Both the position numbers and the translations under genes were made by a program. A DNA stretch of 64,000 bases from Hominiventricola aquisgranensis (GTDB taxonomy: Bacteria > Bacillota > Clostridia > Lachnospirales > Lachnospiraceae), in assembly GCF_040096225.1 (NCBI RefSeq), contig NZ_JBBMFC010000003.1, forward strand, positions 1-64,000. Reading direction: 5' to 3'. The notes under the pieces are model-generated. The model was not told where the DNA came from. It made no database searches and saw only the letters and a list, made by a program, of their open reading frames with translations. This document shows positions 1 through 9,044 of the stretch, piece by piece; the stretch's first letter is position 1, and the number at the start of each line of letters is the position of its first letter.

Positions 1-29
1 TTTTTACTGAATAAAATAAACGCAAGAGA

Positions 30-108
30 AAAGTGGTGCCTGGCCTAACGGTCAAACACCACTTTGTCTACAGTCTGAGATCATCGAGATACGATGATCT
101 CTTTTTTT
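30..108 (+). terminator. Two hairpins, the second a strong intrinsic terminator
   Basis: The first hairpin pairs 30-38 with 57-65. The second pairs 77-86 (GAGATCATCG) with 92-101 around a 5-base loop and is followed by seven T residues at 102-108, a classical rho-independent terminator. It should end transcription of a gene lying to the left of the window. The gene starting at 160 then uses its own signal; a TATAAT sits at 125-130 without an obvious -35. Confidence 0.8.
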
Positions 109-159
109 ATCTCTCATTTTGTTATATAATGAAAGCTAATGAGTCGAGAGGAGAGCATT

Positions 160-693
160 ATGGAGTTACAGAAGGGAAGACCTGCAGATACAGCGGGCAG
201 AATGGAAAAAGAGATCCGCACCTATGATTTTCTGGATGGGTTAGGTGTGGAATATGACAGAGTAGATCATGGTCCGGCCATGACCATGGAAGACTGCAAG
301 GAGGCGGATGAGATTCTGCAGGCAACGATCTGCAAGAATCTGTTTTTATGTAATCGTCAGAAGACGGCATTTTATCTGCTGATGATCCCAGATACGAAGG
401 TATTTCATACAAAGGATCTGTCCGCACAGATCGGTTCCGCACGGTTGTCTTTTGCAAACCCGGAATATATGGAAGAATTCCTGGACATTACGCCGGGCTC
501 TGTCAGTGTCATGGGACTGATGAATGATAAGGAACGTCAGGTACAGCTTCTGATTGATGAGGATGTGCTGGGGGGAGAATATATTGGATGTCATCCATGT
601 ATCAATACTTCCAGTATTCGTTTGAAGACAAAGGATCTGGTGGAAAAGGTGATTCCGGCCATGAATCATCCATTTATGAAGGTGAAGCTGTAA
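160..693 (+). CDS. ProX/YbaK-type prolyl-tRNA editing deacylase
   Basis: This is a free-standing aminoacyl-tRNA deacylase of the YbaK/ProRS-associated fold, the group that hydrolyses Ala-tRNA(Pro) made in error by prolyl-tRNA synthetase. The call rests on the overall pattern of about 177 residues, with an N-terminal segment holding YDRVDHGPAMTMEDC, a central ICKNLFLCNRQKTAFYL strand and a C-terminal GCHPCINTSSIRL segment typical of PrdX/ProX proteins. An ATG at 139 is in frame, but the ATG at 160 is chosen because GAGGAG lies about seven bases before it. It stands alone, between a terminator and a 66-base gap. Substrate specificity is inferred from the family. Confidence 0.85.
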   Translation: MELQKGRPADTAGRMEKEIRTYDFLDGLGVEYDRVDHGPAMTMEDCKEADEILQATICKNLFLCNRQKTAFYLLMIPDTKVFHTKDLSAQIGSARLSFANPEYMEEFLDITPGSVSVMGLMNDKERQVQLLIDEDVLGGEYIGCHPCINTSSIRLKTKDLVEKVIPAMNHPFMKVKL

Positions 694-759
694 TTTAGAT
701 TAATAATGATAACAATCAATAGCAAAGAATTAACGATGGAGAATAGAGGAGTTAGTTAT

Positions 760-1011
760 ATGGAACAGACATCACATTTTGCCCGGGTGCTTGCTTTTCT
801 GGAGGAAAAGGGTTGGAAATATAGTCACTGTTGCGAAGATGACTGTGGCAGCATTGATTTTGAATATCGGGGAGTTCCCTATCATATCTGGGAATTTCAT
901 GATGGAGATGAGTGGGGTGTGGAGACCAACATCCGCCATGGCGGCCGTTCAGAGGAGCTGACGGGTGATTATGAGACAGAATTGTTGGAGATTATGAAGG
1001 AATGGCATTGA
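760..1011 (+). CDS. Small acidic protein of unknown function
   Basis: I do not recognise a family. The 83-residue product is acidic, has two adjacent cysteines near residue 24, and an aromatic, charged middle (WEFHDGDEWGVETN). There is no signal peptide or membrane segment. The ATG at 760 is preceded by GAGGAG about nine bases upstream, which favours it over an in-frame start at 706. Its last ten bases overlap the start of jetA, so it is probably co-transcribed and translationally coupled with the Wadjet genes. It may be an accessory protein of that system or only a neighbour; nothing in the sequence decides between these. Confidence 0.6.
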   Translation: MEQTSHFARVLAFLEEKGWKYSHCCEDDCGSIDFEYRGVPYHIWEFHDGDEWGVETNIRHGGRSEELTGDYETELLEIMKEWH

Positions 1012-2435
1012 CAAAAAATCTGATGAGCCAGATTCCAAAGGATTTTTACCGGCTCTTTGGAAACAAATATATGGATTACTATATGACATTTCTGGTGGCG
1101 ATCTGTGAGGAAAGCAGCAGATCAGGTTCCACACTGGGACTTACAGAACAGGAATGTCGGACCATTATCAATGAAAAGCTGACAGAGACTACCATTGACT
1201 GGAGCGAAGAACGCTTCGATGAAGAAGGAAGCCTTCTGACCCGCAGCAATATGGCGGCAGTTTGTCTGAACTATTTTGAAGAGTGGGGATGGCTTCGAAA
1301 GGACTATGATGAGACGCTGAACAGCTATGTGGTATCCTTTCCGGAATATAGCCAGTTGTATGTGGAATTATTTCAGAAATTATATAAGGAAGAGGACAGC
1401 AGCGAACGGGAGAGCGTGCTGGCTGTCTATAGTTATCTCTTTACTTACAGTTCGGATGCAGAGAAGAATAATGAGATTCTGGAAAGTGCCCTTCAGACTT
1501 CCAGACGGTTGTCCAGAATGCTGGGAAATATGCGGGAAGGCATGCGAGGGTATTTTGATGAACTGTCCAGACAGCGGGATTTCCGAGGTATTCAGGAAGT
1601 GCTTGTGAAGGAGATCAACAACAGCGACAGCAAAAAGTATGCGATCCTGACCACTACGGACAGTTTTTATCGGTATAAGGAAGCTGTCAAGGAGCTGATC
1701 GACCAGAATCTGTCGGAAAATGAGTTACGGCAGCAGGAACTGGAGCAGAGGATCTTTTCTATGTCAACAGCAGAGCGGGAGGCATTGACGGGTATCCGGC
1801 TTCAGAGAGCATTGACTCGTTGTGAGGAAGCCAGTGACTTGATCGTTCAGATCGAGCGGGAATTTGATGCGGTAGAGAAGCGTTATAATCGATTGATCGA
1901 GCAGAAGACCATCTTTGCCAGCCGTGCAGCGGCAAGGATCCGATATCTGCTTCAGGAAGGTGACCGAAGAGAGGATAAGACTCTACAGCTTGTGAATCTG
2001 TTGAGCCGCAGTGACAAGAAGGAAGAGATCATACAGGATCTGGCAGAGAAGATCCAGGTGACATCACCGTTCCGCGTGATTACAGAGAAAAGTCTGTACA
2101 CTAGAAGAGACAGCGATAAAGAAGCATTTGCACCGGCAGCGGTACAGAAGCCTGTGGAAGAGCCAGAGAACGGACTGGAAGAATTTGTATTAAAGCCGCT
2201 CTATACTCACAGGGAGATCGACCGGTTCCGGAAGCAGCACATGAAGCATGGTGTCTTCGAGGCAGATAGCAAAGATATCCAGTCTGTAGAGGATCTGGAA
2301 AAACTGTTCTTTGTATGGCAGGAAGCCACCGAGCTGGCAGAAGGAAAACAGAAAATTGAAGTCGGAGAAGAGCTGGTATCTCAGGGAGAGACAGGCTTTA
2401 AATTCTCACGGCTGACCATAGAGGAGAAGAATTAA
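1002..2435 (+). CDS. jetA: Wadjet protein JetA (kleisin-like subunit)
   Basis: First gene of a complete JetABCD set. JetA is the kleisin-like subunit that bridges the SMC ATPase JetC, as MukF does for MukB. The 477-residue protein is soluble. It starts with a helical, probably winged-helix region, has a long charged coiled-coil-like middle (roughly residues 150-330), and a C-terminal part that probably contacts JetC. The assignment depends mainly on order and size: JetA, JetB, SMC-like JetC and Toprim-like JetD in an overlapping cluster. The size and appearance suggest a non-type-I Wadjet (type II-like), but I cannot fix the subtype without profile searches. The start overlaps the upstream small gene by ten bases and the stop lies two bases before jetB. 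Confidence 0.8.
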   Translation: MALTKNLMSQIPKDFYRLFGNKYMDYYMTFLVAICEESSRSGSTLGLTEQECRTIINEKLTETTIDWSEERFDEEGSLLTRSNMAAVCLNYFEEWGWLRKDYDETLNSYVVSFPEYSQLYVELFQKLYKEEDSSERESVLAVYSYLFTYSSDAEKNNEILESALQTSRRLSRMLGNMREGMRGYFDELSRQRDFRGIQEVLVKEINNSDSKKYAILTTTDSFYRYKEAVKELIDQNLSENELRQQELEQRIFSMSTAEREALTGIRLQRALTRCEEASDLIVQIEREFDAVEKRYNRLIEQKTIFASRAAARIRYLLQEGDRREDKTLQLVNLLSRSDKKEEIIQDLAEKIQVTSPFRVITEKSLYTRRDSDKEAFAPAAVQKPVEEPENGLEEFVLKPLYTHREIDRFRKQHMKHGVFEADSKDIQSVEDLEKLFFVWQEATELAEGKQKIEVGEELVSQGETGFKFSRLTIEEKN

Positions 2436-2437
2436 GA

Positions 2438-3082
2438 ATGACATCTTATCTGGAAGAACTCTCCATGACGGAGGCTGATAATGTAAAGCGCACGATCCGG
2501 GATCTGTTTCGGCAGACCTGTATTTTACAGGTAAAATACGACCCGGCCACGCTGATCCGCAGGGATAATCCCCGGTATGAGACTTGCGTACGTCATCGGG
2601 CATTTATTGAACAATATTTGTCGGTGTTGGGCTGTGAGCTGACCCATGATCCGCAGGAACATATTTTCCGGCTGACAGGAGAAGGAGTAGCAACGGAACG
2701 TCTGAATCTGACGACTACTTTGCTGATCCTGATCCTGAAGCTTATTTACCGTGATAAGATTATGGGAGAAGGCTTAAATGCCACCATGACTACACTGGAA
2801 GAGATGCGTGAATATGGAAAAAATACCAATCTGATCACCAGAAAGCTGACGGATGCAGAGTGGAGAGATGCACTGTATGTGATGAGGGTGCATCAGATGA
2901 TCGATGTGCCGGGAGCCGTCAAAGATGTGGAAGATACCACACCTATCTATATTTACAGTACGATCAATCTGTACTGTGCATCACTGGATATTGACAAGAT
3001 CGTAGAAAAATACAGAGAAGAACTGAAGGAGGAAGACCTTGAAGCAGGCGAAGAAGATCATTACGAGGATGCTGATCAATAA
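2438..3082 (+). CDS. jetB: Wadjet protein JetB (KITE/MukE-like, DUF4194 type)
   Basis: JetB is the small winged-helix (KITE, MukE-like) subunit of the Wadjet SMC complex. The 214-residue protein has the expected size and reads like a DUF4194 member. It begins with a helical segment on ARNA-free, soluble sequence (TIRDLFRQTCILQVKY), then a region rich in leucine (TTTLLILILKLIYRDKI), and ends in an acidic tail. The ATG lies two bases after the jetA stop, and the last 44 bases overlap the jetC start, which indicates coupled translation of subunits that assemble together. No catalytic motif is seen or expected. Confidence 0.85.
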   Translation: MTSYLEELSMTEADNVKRTIRDLFRQTCILQVKYDPATLIRRDNPRYETCVRHRAFIEQYLSVLGCELTHDPQEHIFRLTGEGVATERLNLTTTLLILILKLIYRDKIMGEGLNATMTTLEEMREYGKNTNLITRKLTDAEWRDALYVMRVHQMIDVPGAVKDVEDTTPIYIYSTINLYCASLDIDKIVEKYREELKEEDLEAGEEDHYEDADQ

Positions 3083-6000
3083 CTGGGGCGGCATCAGCCA
3101 TCGAATGATGGAATTTCATGAATATGTGAACCTGTTCAGCGGCAAGAGCGGATCAGGTAAATCAACGGTAATGGACGCTGTGCAGGTAGTCCTCTATGGA
3201 AGTGTGTCTGCATCTTTTCTGAATAAGGCAGCGGATGATGCGAAGAACCGAAGAAGCGTCATGAGCTATCTGCGTGGTGCACAGAAGGATGGTACGTCCA
3301 ACCGAGCGGATCAGGATTTTTATTCTACATTGGTTCTGGAAGTAAAGGATACCGGGCTTCATACCACCACCTGTTTTGGCGCGGTATTTGAGATCGGCAG
3401 AACGGATATGGATATCAATGGAAAATATGCATTTTTCAGCCATTCGGGTTCCATCCCGGAGGACGGATATCTGAATGCGGATGGCGTGCCTTATTCCAAA
3501 GCACAGATCCGCAAGCTCTGCGAGACGAGAAAACAGTCGGCGGACAATCGAGGACGAGTGGAACTGAATCGGATCTATCCGTCCAGAGAGGCTTATGTAG
3601 CAACTCTTTATGACGTGATCCTGGGAGGCGTGGATCCGACTCGTCTTATGACTATGGAGAAGAGTGCCATTGCCCTTCGGATGACTAACGGTACAGGACA
3701 GTTTATCCGGGATTACATGTTCCCCAGAAGTCAGGAGAGTGCCATTGAGAAGATCAGTGAGCAGCTTGGTGCTTACCGGGAGATTAAGGAAAAAGTAGAG
3801 GATCTGGAGGAACGTATCCACATGCTGGATACGATTCATGAGAGCCATACGGCACTGGTCAGTACCCGGTCAGATATGGTTCGTGCAGAAGCCATTTTGA
3901 AATACATTGAGATCGAGAGCACGAAAGCTCATCTGGAAGCGAGAAGTCAGGATCTGCAGGGCTTAAAGACGAAGATTGGATCGCTGGAGACAGAGCAGAA
4001 GGAAAAAGAAAAGGAACAGAAAAGCTGTCAGGAAGCTCTGATCGAGGTCAGTTCCAGACTGAAAGCCAGTGATTATGGTCAGAAGGAAAAGGAACTGCAG
4101 GCATTAAAAGACAAGATTGTTCTGCTGGCAGGCAACAGCCGTCAGTGGCGCGGTATCGTAGAAGGACTATGCGCCTGGGAAGAGGATGAAAATGTTACCG
4201 GCTATGTGAGCAATTTTGCCCTGCAGTTGATCAGTGAATTCCGCAAAGGTTCTGTGACGGAAAAACAGTGTCAGGAGCTGGCAAGACGGCTGGAAGAAGC
4301 AGCTTCCGCCGTGTCAGAAGAATATGAGGATCTTGGCACCAGTCTTCGGGAGACAGGAAAAGATCTGGCAGAGAAAAAAGAGATCCTGGAAGATCTGAAA
4401 AATGACAGGAAGCACTATGACCAGAAGCTGAAAAAGGCGAGAACCCAACTGGAGGCAGCACTCACTAATCTATATGGAAAGAAAGTGCCGGTCTCTGTAT
4501 TTGCAGATCTGTTTGATATTACAGATGAAAAATGGAAAAATGCGGTGGAAGGTCGCATGGGTCGTGTGAAATTCAGTTTGATCACACCACCGGAATATGC
4601 GCTGGATGCGGCGAAACTGTTCCGTCGAATGAAGCAGTATCAGGAGATCGACCTGATCAATACGGCGGCGATCAAGCGAGATGAGCCCACGGCACAGTCG
4701 GGAACTTTATATGAGACAGTGCGGACAGAAGAAGCTTACGTGGATCTGTGTCTGAAGAGGTATCTGGGACGCATCGTAAAATGCGAGACTGTAGAAGAGC
4801 TGGACCAGGTTCGCGACGGTGTGACGCCGGATTGTTATTCTTACAGCAACTATATGTTCCGTCATCTGCGCGAGGCAGATTATACTACCAGAGCCTGCAT
4901 CGGAACAAAAGTTTCCAAGGAAAAACTGCAGGAGCTGACGGATGAAGTGTTCCGTCTGGAGAAGGAGTATCAGGAGTCCATTCATCTGCGTGACAGCCTG
5001 AAGCGTGCCATGGGATTTGAAAAGCTTGGCCTGGATCCGGCGCAGCTGGCAGCATTGTCCAAGGCAGCCGCACAGCTGGAAGATGCGGCAAAAGAGCAGG
5101 ATCGACTGGAAGAGGAGCTGCGGGAACTGAAAAATGGAACCCTCATGTCAGAACTGACGGCAAAGCAGGCAGAACTTCAGGAACAGGAGAGCCAGATTAA
5201 GGAGCGTCTGGCGAAGATCCAGACAGAGCTGCTGAATCAGACCAAAGCACTGGGAAGTGCAGAGTCAGATGTGAAGGGCTATGAAGAAAAACTGACCATT
5301 CTTCAGGAAGGCTTTGTGGAAAATGAAGAACTGCTGGCAGAAGTGACGGAGAATCTGGCGACTCTTTCAGAAGCCGCCTATCGGAACAAGAAGCGGCAGG
5401 AACTGGTGAAGCTTACTGAACAGGAAGAACAACAGCGGGAAGACCGGACCCGTGCCCGGAATCATTTTAACCAGAAATATCCGGTCTATGATTTTGCAGA
5501 TCCGGATAAGGATAACGACTGTTACGACCAGGTACTGGAGAAGTGTCGCAGAGATTTTGAACCGCAGTTTAAAGAAGAATTTGCAAAGCAGTGTGAACTG
5601 GTCTATGCAAGTCTCCGGGACAACGTGATCGCGGCGATCCACGGAGAGATCAAGGCAGCATACCGTCACGCAAGAGATATCAATCGTCTGCTGTCACGCA
5701 TTCGTTTCTCTGACAGTGTGTACCAGATCGAGATCCTTCCAGCGCAGAATGAGAACGGACAGTTCTATGAGATGTTGACGGCAAAAGAACTGGACAGCAA
5801 GGTCATGGATAATCAGGGGTATGAAGGACAGATGAGCCTTCTGGAGGATGATTTCTATCAGAAGTATGAGCAGAAGATCCAGCTTCTGACGGAGAAATTC
5901 ATGCCGCCAAGAGAGGAGGATGCTTCTGGTCTGGAGAAACGTCGTCAGGAGATGGAGCGTTACGCTGATTACCGCAATTATCTGACCTTCAGTATGTATG

Positions 6001-6446
6001 AGAAAGTAGAAAATCCGGATGGTTCTATCCGGAAGAATCCGGTAGATGAGATGGCAGGCCGTGATTCGGGTGGTGAGGGACAGAACCCGAAATATGTAGC
6101 ACTGCTGGCTGGTTTTGCCATGCTTTATATGCAGCAGAGCAGCCGGGATTCCAAAGTCCGTCTGGTACTGCTGGATGAGGCATTTTCCAAGATGGACAAG
6201 GAGCGAAGTGAAGTGTGCCTGCGCTATGCAAGAGAGCTGGAACTGCAGCTTATCGTCTGTGTGCCGGATGAGCGACTTCAATCCCTGATCCGCAACGTAG
6301 ACTGCGTCTATGGATTCCGTCGGTATCAGAACCAGATCTCCATGATGCACATTGATAAAGGCAGTTATCTGGAAATGATTGCAGGGGAGAAGGAAGATGG
6401 CGATGAAGCAGGAGCGGACGAAACAGAAGATACAGTCATTGAGTAG
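3039..6446 (+). CDS. jetC: Wadjet protein JetC (SMC-like ATPase)
   Basis: JetC is the SMC/MukB-like ATPase that powers DNA loop extrusion by Wadjet. The 1135-residue product has a Walker A motif GKSGSGKST at about residues 35-43. Two long coiled-coil arms flank a hinge-like globular region near residues 480-640. An ABC signature SGGEGQ lies near residue 1010, and a Walker B with D-loop, LLDEAFSKMD, near residues 1043-1052. The start is a TTG at 3039, preceded six bases upstream by a perfect AAGGAGG inside jetB. All catalytic motifs are intact, so the ATPase should be active. The gene overlaps jetB at its 5' end and jetD at its 3' end. Confidence 0.93.
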   Translation: MKQAKKIITRMLINNWGGISHRMMEFHEYVNLFSGKSGSGKSTVMDAVQVVLYGSVSASFLNKAADDAKNRRSVMSYLRGAQKDGTSNRADQDFYSTLVLEVKDTGLHTTTCFGAVFEIGRTDMDINGKYAFFSHSGSIPEDGYLNADGVPYSKAQIRKLCETRKQSADNRGRVELNRIYPSREAYVATLYDVILGGVDPTRLMTMEKSAIALRMTNGTGQFIRDYMFPRSQESAIEKISEQLGAYREIKEKVEDLEERIHMLDTIHESHTALVSTRSDMVRAEAILKYIEIESTKAHLEARSQDLQGLKTKIGSLETEQKEKEKEQKSCQEALIEVSSRLKASDYGQKEKELQALKDKIVLLAGNSRQWRGIVEGLCAWEEDENVTGYVSNFALQLISEFRKGSVTEKQCQELARRLEEAASAVSEEYEDLGTSLRETGKDLAEKKEILEDLKNDRKHYDQKLKKARTQLEAALTNLYGKKVPVSVFADLFDITDEKWKNAVEGRMGRVKFSLITPPEYALDAAKLFRRMKQYQEIDLINTAAIKRDEPTAQSGTLYETVRTEEAYVDLCLKRYLGRIVKCETVEELDQVRDGVTPDCYSYSNYMFRHLREADYTTRACIGTKVSKEKLQELTDEVFRLEKEYQESIHLRDSLKRAMGFEKLGLDPAQLAALSKAAAQLEDAAKEQDRLEEELRELKNGTLMSELTAKQAELQEQESQIKERLAKIQTELLNQTKALGSAESDVKGYEEKLTILQEGFVENEELLAEVTENLATLSEAAYRNKKRQELVKLTEQEEQQREDRTRARNHFNQKYPVYDFADPDKDNDCYDQVLEKCRRDFEPQFKEEFAKQCELVYASLRDNVIAAIHGEIKAAYRHARDINRLLSRIRFSDSVYQIEILPAQNENGQFYEMLTAKELDSKVMDNQGYEGQMSLLEDDFYQKYEQKIQLLTEKFMPPREEDASGLEKRRQEMERYADYRNYLTFSMYEKVENPDGSIRKNPVDEMAGRDSGGEGQNPKYVALLAGFAMLYMQQSSRDSKVRLVLLDEAFSKMDKERSEVCLRYARELELQLIVCVPDERLQSLIRNVDCVYGFRRYQNQISMMHIDKGSYLEMIAGEKEDGDEAGADETEDTVIE

Positions 6447-7665
6447 ATACATCATTGAGAAAGCCGAATGTGATAGCTATCGTGCCGGAACGCGAAGTAA
6501 GCAATGGCATATAGAAGCAGATCAGAAACTGCTTGATGCGGTTGGTGGTCGTTCTGTGCTGCTCAGACAGGCTGGAGAGTTGGAAAAACTTACCGGTATT
6601 TCCGGTAAAATTATAGTAAAATGGAAAGCAGTCAGGACAGAGATCGAGAAGATCATAGTCAGTCCTGACGCAATCCCGCTGCTCTGCCAGGTGGAGCAGA
6701 TCGAAGATCCAAGGGAGCGGCAGTTGTCACAGATGGAACTGACAGAGAGCTGGAAAAGCCGCGTAGCGCAGGCAGACTGGCTGATTCCCTATTATGATCA
6801 TATACTGGAACGACTGAACAGCGGAAAGCTTGTAAAGGATGTACCAGGTTTGGAAGACCCGCTGTTTTTCTTGTTTTTAAACAAGACAGCAGAAGAGAGG
6901 AAACCGTTATATCGCAGAGCATTCAGTGCACAGGTCTGTACAATATGGAATGGGATTGCGCAAACGAAGCAGAGTGAATCGAAGATTACACCAACCAAAC
7001 GATTTGAGAAGATCTATCAGTCTGCGGTATTGAGTGTTCTGAAGCAATATTCTCCGTTATATGAAGAAGGAATGTCTGACGAAGAACTGCTGACAGCTCA
7101 TGGAATTCTGACTTATGCGCAGACATTGGAATTTAAGGGAGCTGTATCCTATCGAATCGATGATGGACCGGCAATTAGCACAGCAGCACAGATATACGGA
7201 ACAATGTTCAACAAACAGACATTAGAAAATGCGGTTCCGATAAGTATAGTGGGAATCCGACAGATTATGACGATTGAGAATAAAGCAAATTATGAAAAGA
7301 TGCAATTTCGACCGGATACATTGTATATTTTCTGCCATGGATTTTTCAGCCCGCCTGAGAGAAAGTTCCTTTCCAGGGTGGTTGCCTTAGCTGGAACGAA
7401 TACCGAATATTTTCACTGGGGAGACATGGATTACGGCGGAATCCGGATTTTCAAATTTCTGCAGAAGAACCTGTTTCCCAGGTTGAAGCCTTGGAAAATG
7501 GATGTGACAGATTATAAGATGGCTTTACAGATGGGTGCAAGTATTTCGCTGGAAACAGACAAGCGAGAAAGATTTGAGCAGATGGATGCAGGTGTTCTGA
7601 CTCCACTGAAAGAAGCAATTCTGAAGAATGGCAAGGAAATTGAACAGGAATTGCTTTTATTGTAA
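6397..7665 (+). CDS. jetD: Wadjet protein JetD (Toprim-like nuclease, DUF2220 type)
   Basis: JetD is the nuclease of Wadjet that cuts circular plasmid DNA after the JetABC motor has extruded it. The 422-residue protein has an N-terminal DNA-binding-like part and a C-terminal Toprim-like domain resembling topoisomerase VI subunit A. The conserved acidic residue is seen in IENKANY (E at about 294) and the DxD motif in GDMDYGG (D at about 343 and 345). I chose the ATG at 6397 because GAGAAGGA lies just upstream; an in-frame ATG at 6379 lacks a good site. It overlaps jetC by 50 bases. The active-site residues are all present. A weak hairpin follows at about 7671-7703. Confidence 0.9.
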   Translation: MAMKQERTKQKIQSLSRYIIEKAECDSYRAGTRSKQWHIEADQKLLDAVGGRSVLLRQAGELEKLTGISGKIIVKWKAVRTEIEKIIVSPDAIPLLCQVEQIEDPRERQLSQMELTESWKSRVAQADWLIPYYDHILERLNSGKLVKDVPGLEDPLFFLFLNKTAEERKPLYRRAFSAQVCTIWNGIAQTKQSESKITPTKRFEKIYQSAVLSVLKQYSPLYEEGMSDEELLTAHGILTYAQTLEFKGAVSYRIDDGPAISTAAQIYGTMFNKQTLENAVPISIVGIRQIMTIENKANYEKMQFRPDTLYIFCHGFFSPPERKFLSRVVALAGTNTEYFHWGDMDYGGIRIFKFLQKNLFPRLKPWKMDVTDYKMALQMGASISLETDKRERFEQMDAGVLTPLKEAILKNGKEIEQELLLL

Positions 7666-7771
7666 ACAGAATTTCGCAGGGAGACCTGTGTTGCTGAAAT
7701 TTTAGGTGCATGACAGAGACAACTGTGGTAAAATAGTCACATTGGAGCAGTTACGAAAGGAGATATTCTTA

Positions 7772-8113
7772 ATGGTACGTAAAGCAGAGATAAAAACAGT
7801 AGAAGGCCTTCGTGGAGGCAAAGGCAAGCTTGAGATGCATCACATCCTGAAACCGGAGGAACTGAACGGTCACGGAAGAATGTATGCACTGGTGAAGATG
7901 GAGCCGCACAGCAGCATTGGTGTGCATGATCATATTGGTGAGACTGAGCCGTACTATGTGCTTTCCGGTCATGGAACGTTTATCGATCATGATGGTTCCC
8001 GGATCCCGGTAGGACCGGACGATGTCTGTATCATTGAATGTGGACAGCATCATGGATTTGAAAATGATTCTGATGAAGAGCTGGTCATGATGGCTTTGGT
8101 ATATAACGAGTAG
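7772..8113 (+). CDS. Cupin-domain protein
   Basis: A single-domain cupin of 113 residues. Cupin motif 1 is visible as HDHIGETEPYYVLSGHG, and motif 2 as a GPDDVCIIECGQHHGFEN stretch. The histidines and glutamate are placed to bind one metal ion. Such small cupins act as isomerases, dioxygenases or sugar-binding proteins, and the substrate cannot be told from sequence. The start at 7772 follows AAAGGAGAT by about eight bases; an in-frame ATG at 7706 has no such site. It is followed after 16 bases by the SseB-like gene, so the two and the YhcH-family gene after them probably form one operon. Confidence 0.8.
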   Translation: MVRKAEIKTVEGLRGGKGKLEMHHILKPEELNGHGRMYALVKMEPHSSIGVHDHIGETEPYYVLSGHGTFIDHDGSRIPVGPDDVCIIECGQHHGFENDSDEELVMMALVYNE

Positions 8114-8129
8114 AGACAGGAGAACAAAG

Positions 8130-9044
8130 ATGGCAGCAGATATTATCGATTTGAAAGACCGCATGAAAAATACGGCGGATAAAAAGACAGTTGCAGAGAA
8201 GGTGCAGGATTTAAAAGAGGCCTATGCACTGATCTCACCTCTGACAAACCTCCCTTATGTTGAGTGTGAACAGGAGAATTTTTTCGATCAGGTTCTGCTG
8301 TATGAGACGAAGGAAGATGCAGAAGCAGCGGCAAAAGTATATGACGAAAAAGGTATTCGTGTACTTGTGCGGGATCTAAAGACGCTGGAGCTGGAGCTTC
8401 CGGTGAAACCAGAAGAACCAGATGGAGAGAAACGGAAAGTATTTCTCAATCAGGTTCGACAGCATCTGGGTATTCTTCCGTTCATGGGAGTGAATGCAGT
8501 GTGCTATAAAGCCGCAGATGCTCCTGCAGAACTGATTGAACTGGAAAATGTGCTGCCTGAGGATTTTCAGAAAAAAGTGGCAGCTAATGCCTTGTATCAG
8601 CCGAACCTTCAGCTGACTGGCGTATATCTTATGCAGGAAGCAAGAAAAGGAAAAGATGCTGTAGACCGGAAAGTGCTTCATGATCTGGATGAAGAATTTT
8701 CTTCCAATCTGGTAAAAGCAAAGGTATTTATGCCGGTGCTTCCACCGAAAGGAAAGGAAAAAGACCCGCAGTTAAATCTGAAGGAGTGCCAGATCCCATA
8801 TCTGAAGCATCAGAATGGTGATTTGTTCTTCCCGGTATTTACCGATATCTGGGAGTTCCAGAAATATGCCCAGGGAAAAGGAGCTCTTCGCTCTATTCAG
8901 ATACCATTTACGCAGCTGGAAAAATTTGAGGGAAAACAGGCAAAGGCATATATGCTGAATCCCATGGGATTTTCTATTCCGTTGACGAAAGAGATGATTC
9001 CAAAGCTTATGAAGAAATTTGGACTGGAAGGAGATCAAAAATGA
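8130..9044 (+). CDS. SseB-family protein
   Basis: A soluble protein of 304 residues with an SseB-like domain in its C-terminal half. The recognisable part runs from about residue 190 (VFMPVLPPKGKEKD) through PYLKHQNGDLFFPVFTD to the AYMLNPMGFSIPLTKE strand. The N-terminal half appears to be a divergent second copy of the same fold. SseB domains in Firmicutes have no established biochemical role, and the name comes from an unrelated enhancer of serine sensitivity in E. coli. An AGGAG precedes the ATG. Its stop overlaps the next gene by four bases (ATGA), pointing to translational coupling. Confidence 0.75.
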   Translation: MAADIIDLKDRMKNTADKKTVAEKVQDLKEAYALISPLTNLPYVECEQENFFDQVLLYETKEDAEAAAKVYDEKGIRVLVRDLKTLELELPVKPEEPDGEKRKVFLNQVRQHLGILPFMGVNAVCYKAADAPAELIELENVLPEDFQKKVAANALYQPNLQLTGVYLMQEARKGKDAVDRKVLHDLDEEFSSNLVKAKVFMPVLPPKGKEKDPQLNLKECQIPYLKHQNGDLFFPVFTDIWEFQKYAQGKGALRSIQIPFTQLEKFEGKQAKAYMLNPMGFSIPLTKEMIPKLMKKFGLEGDQK

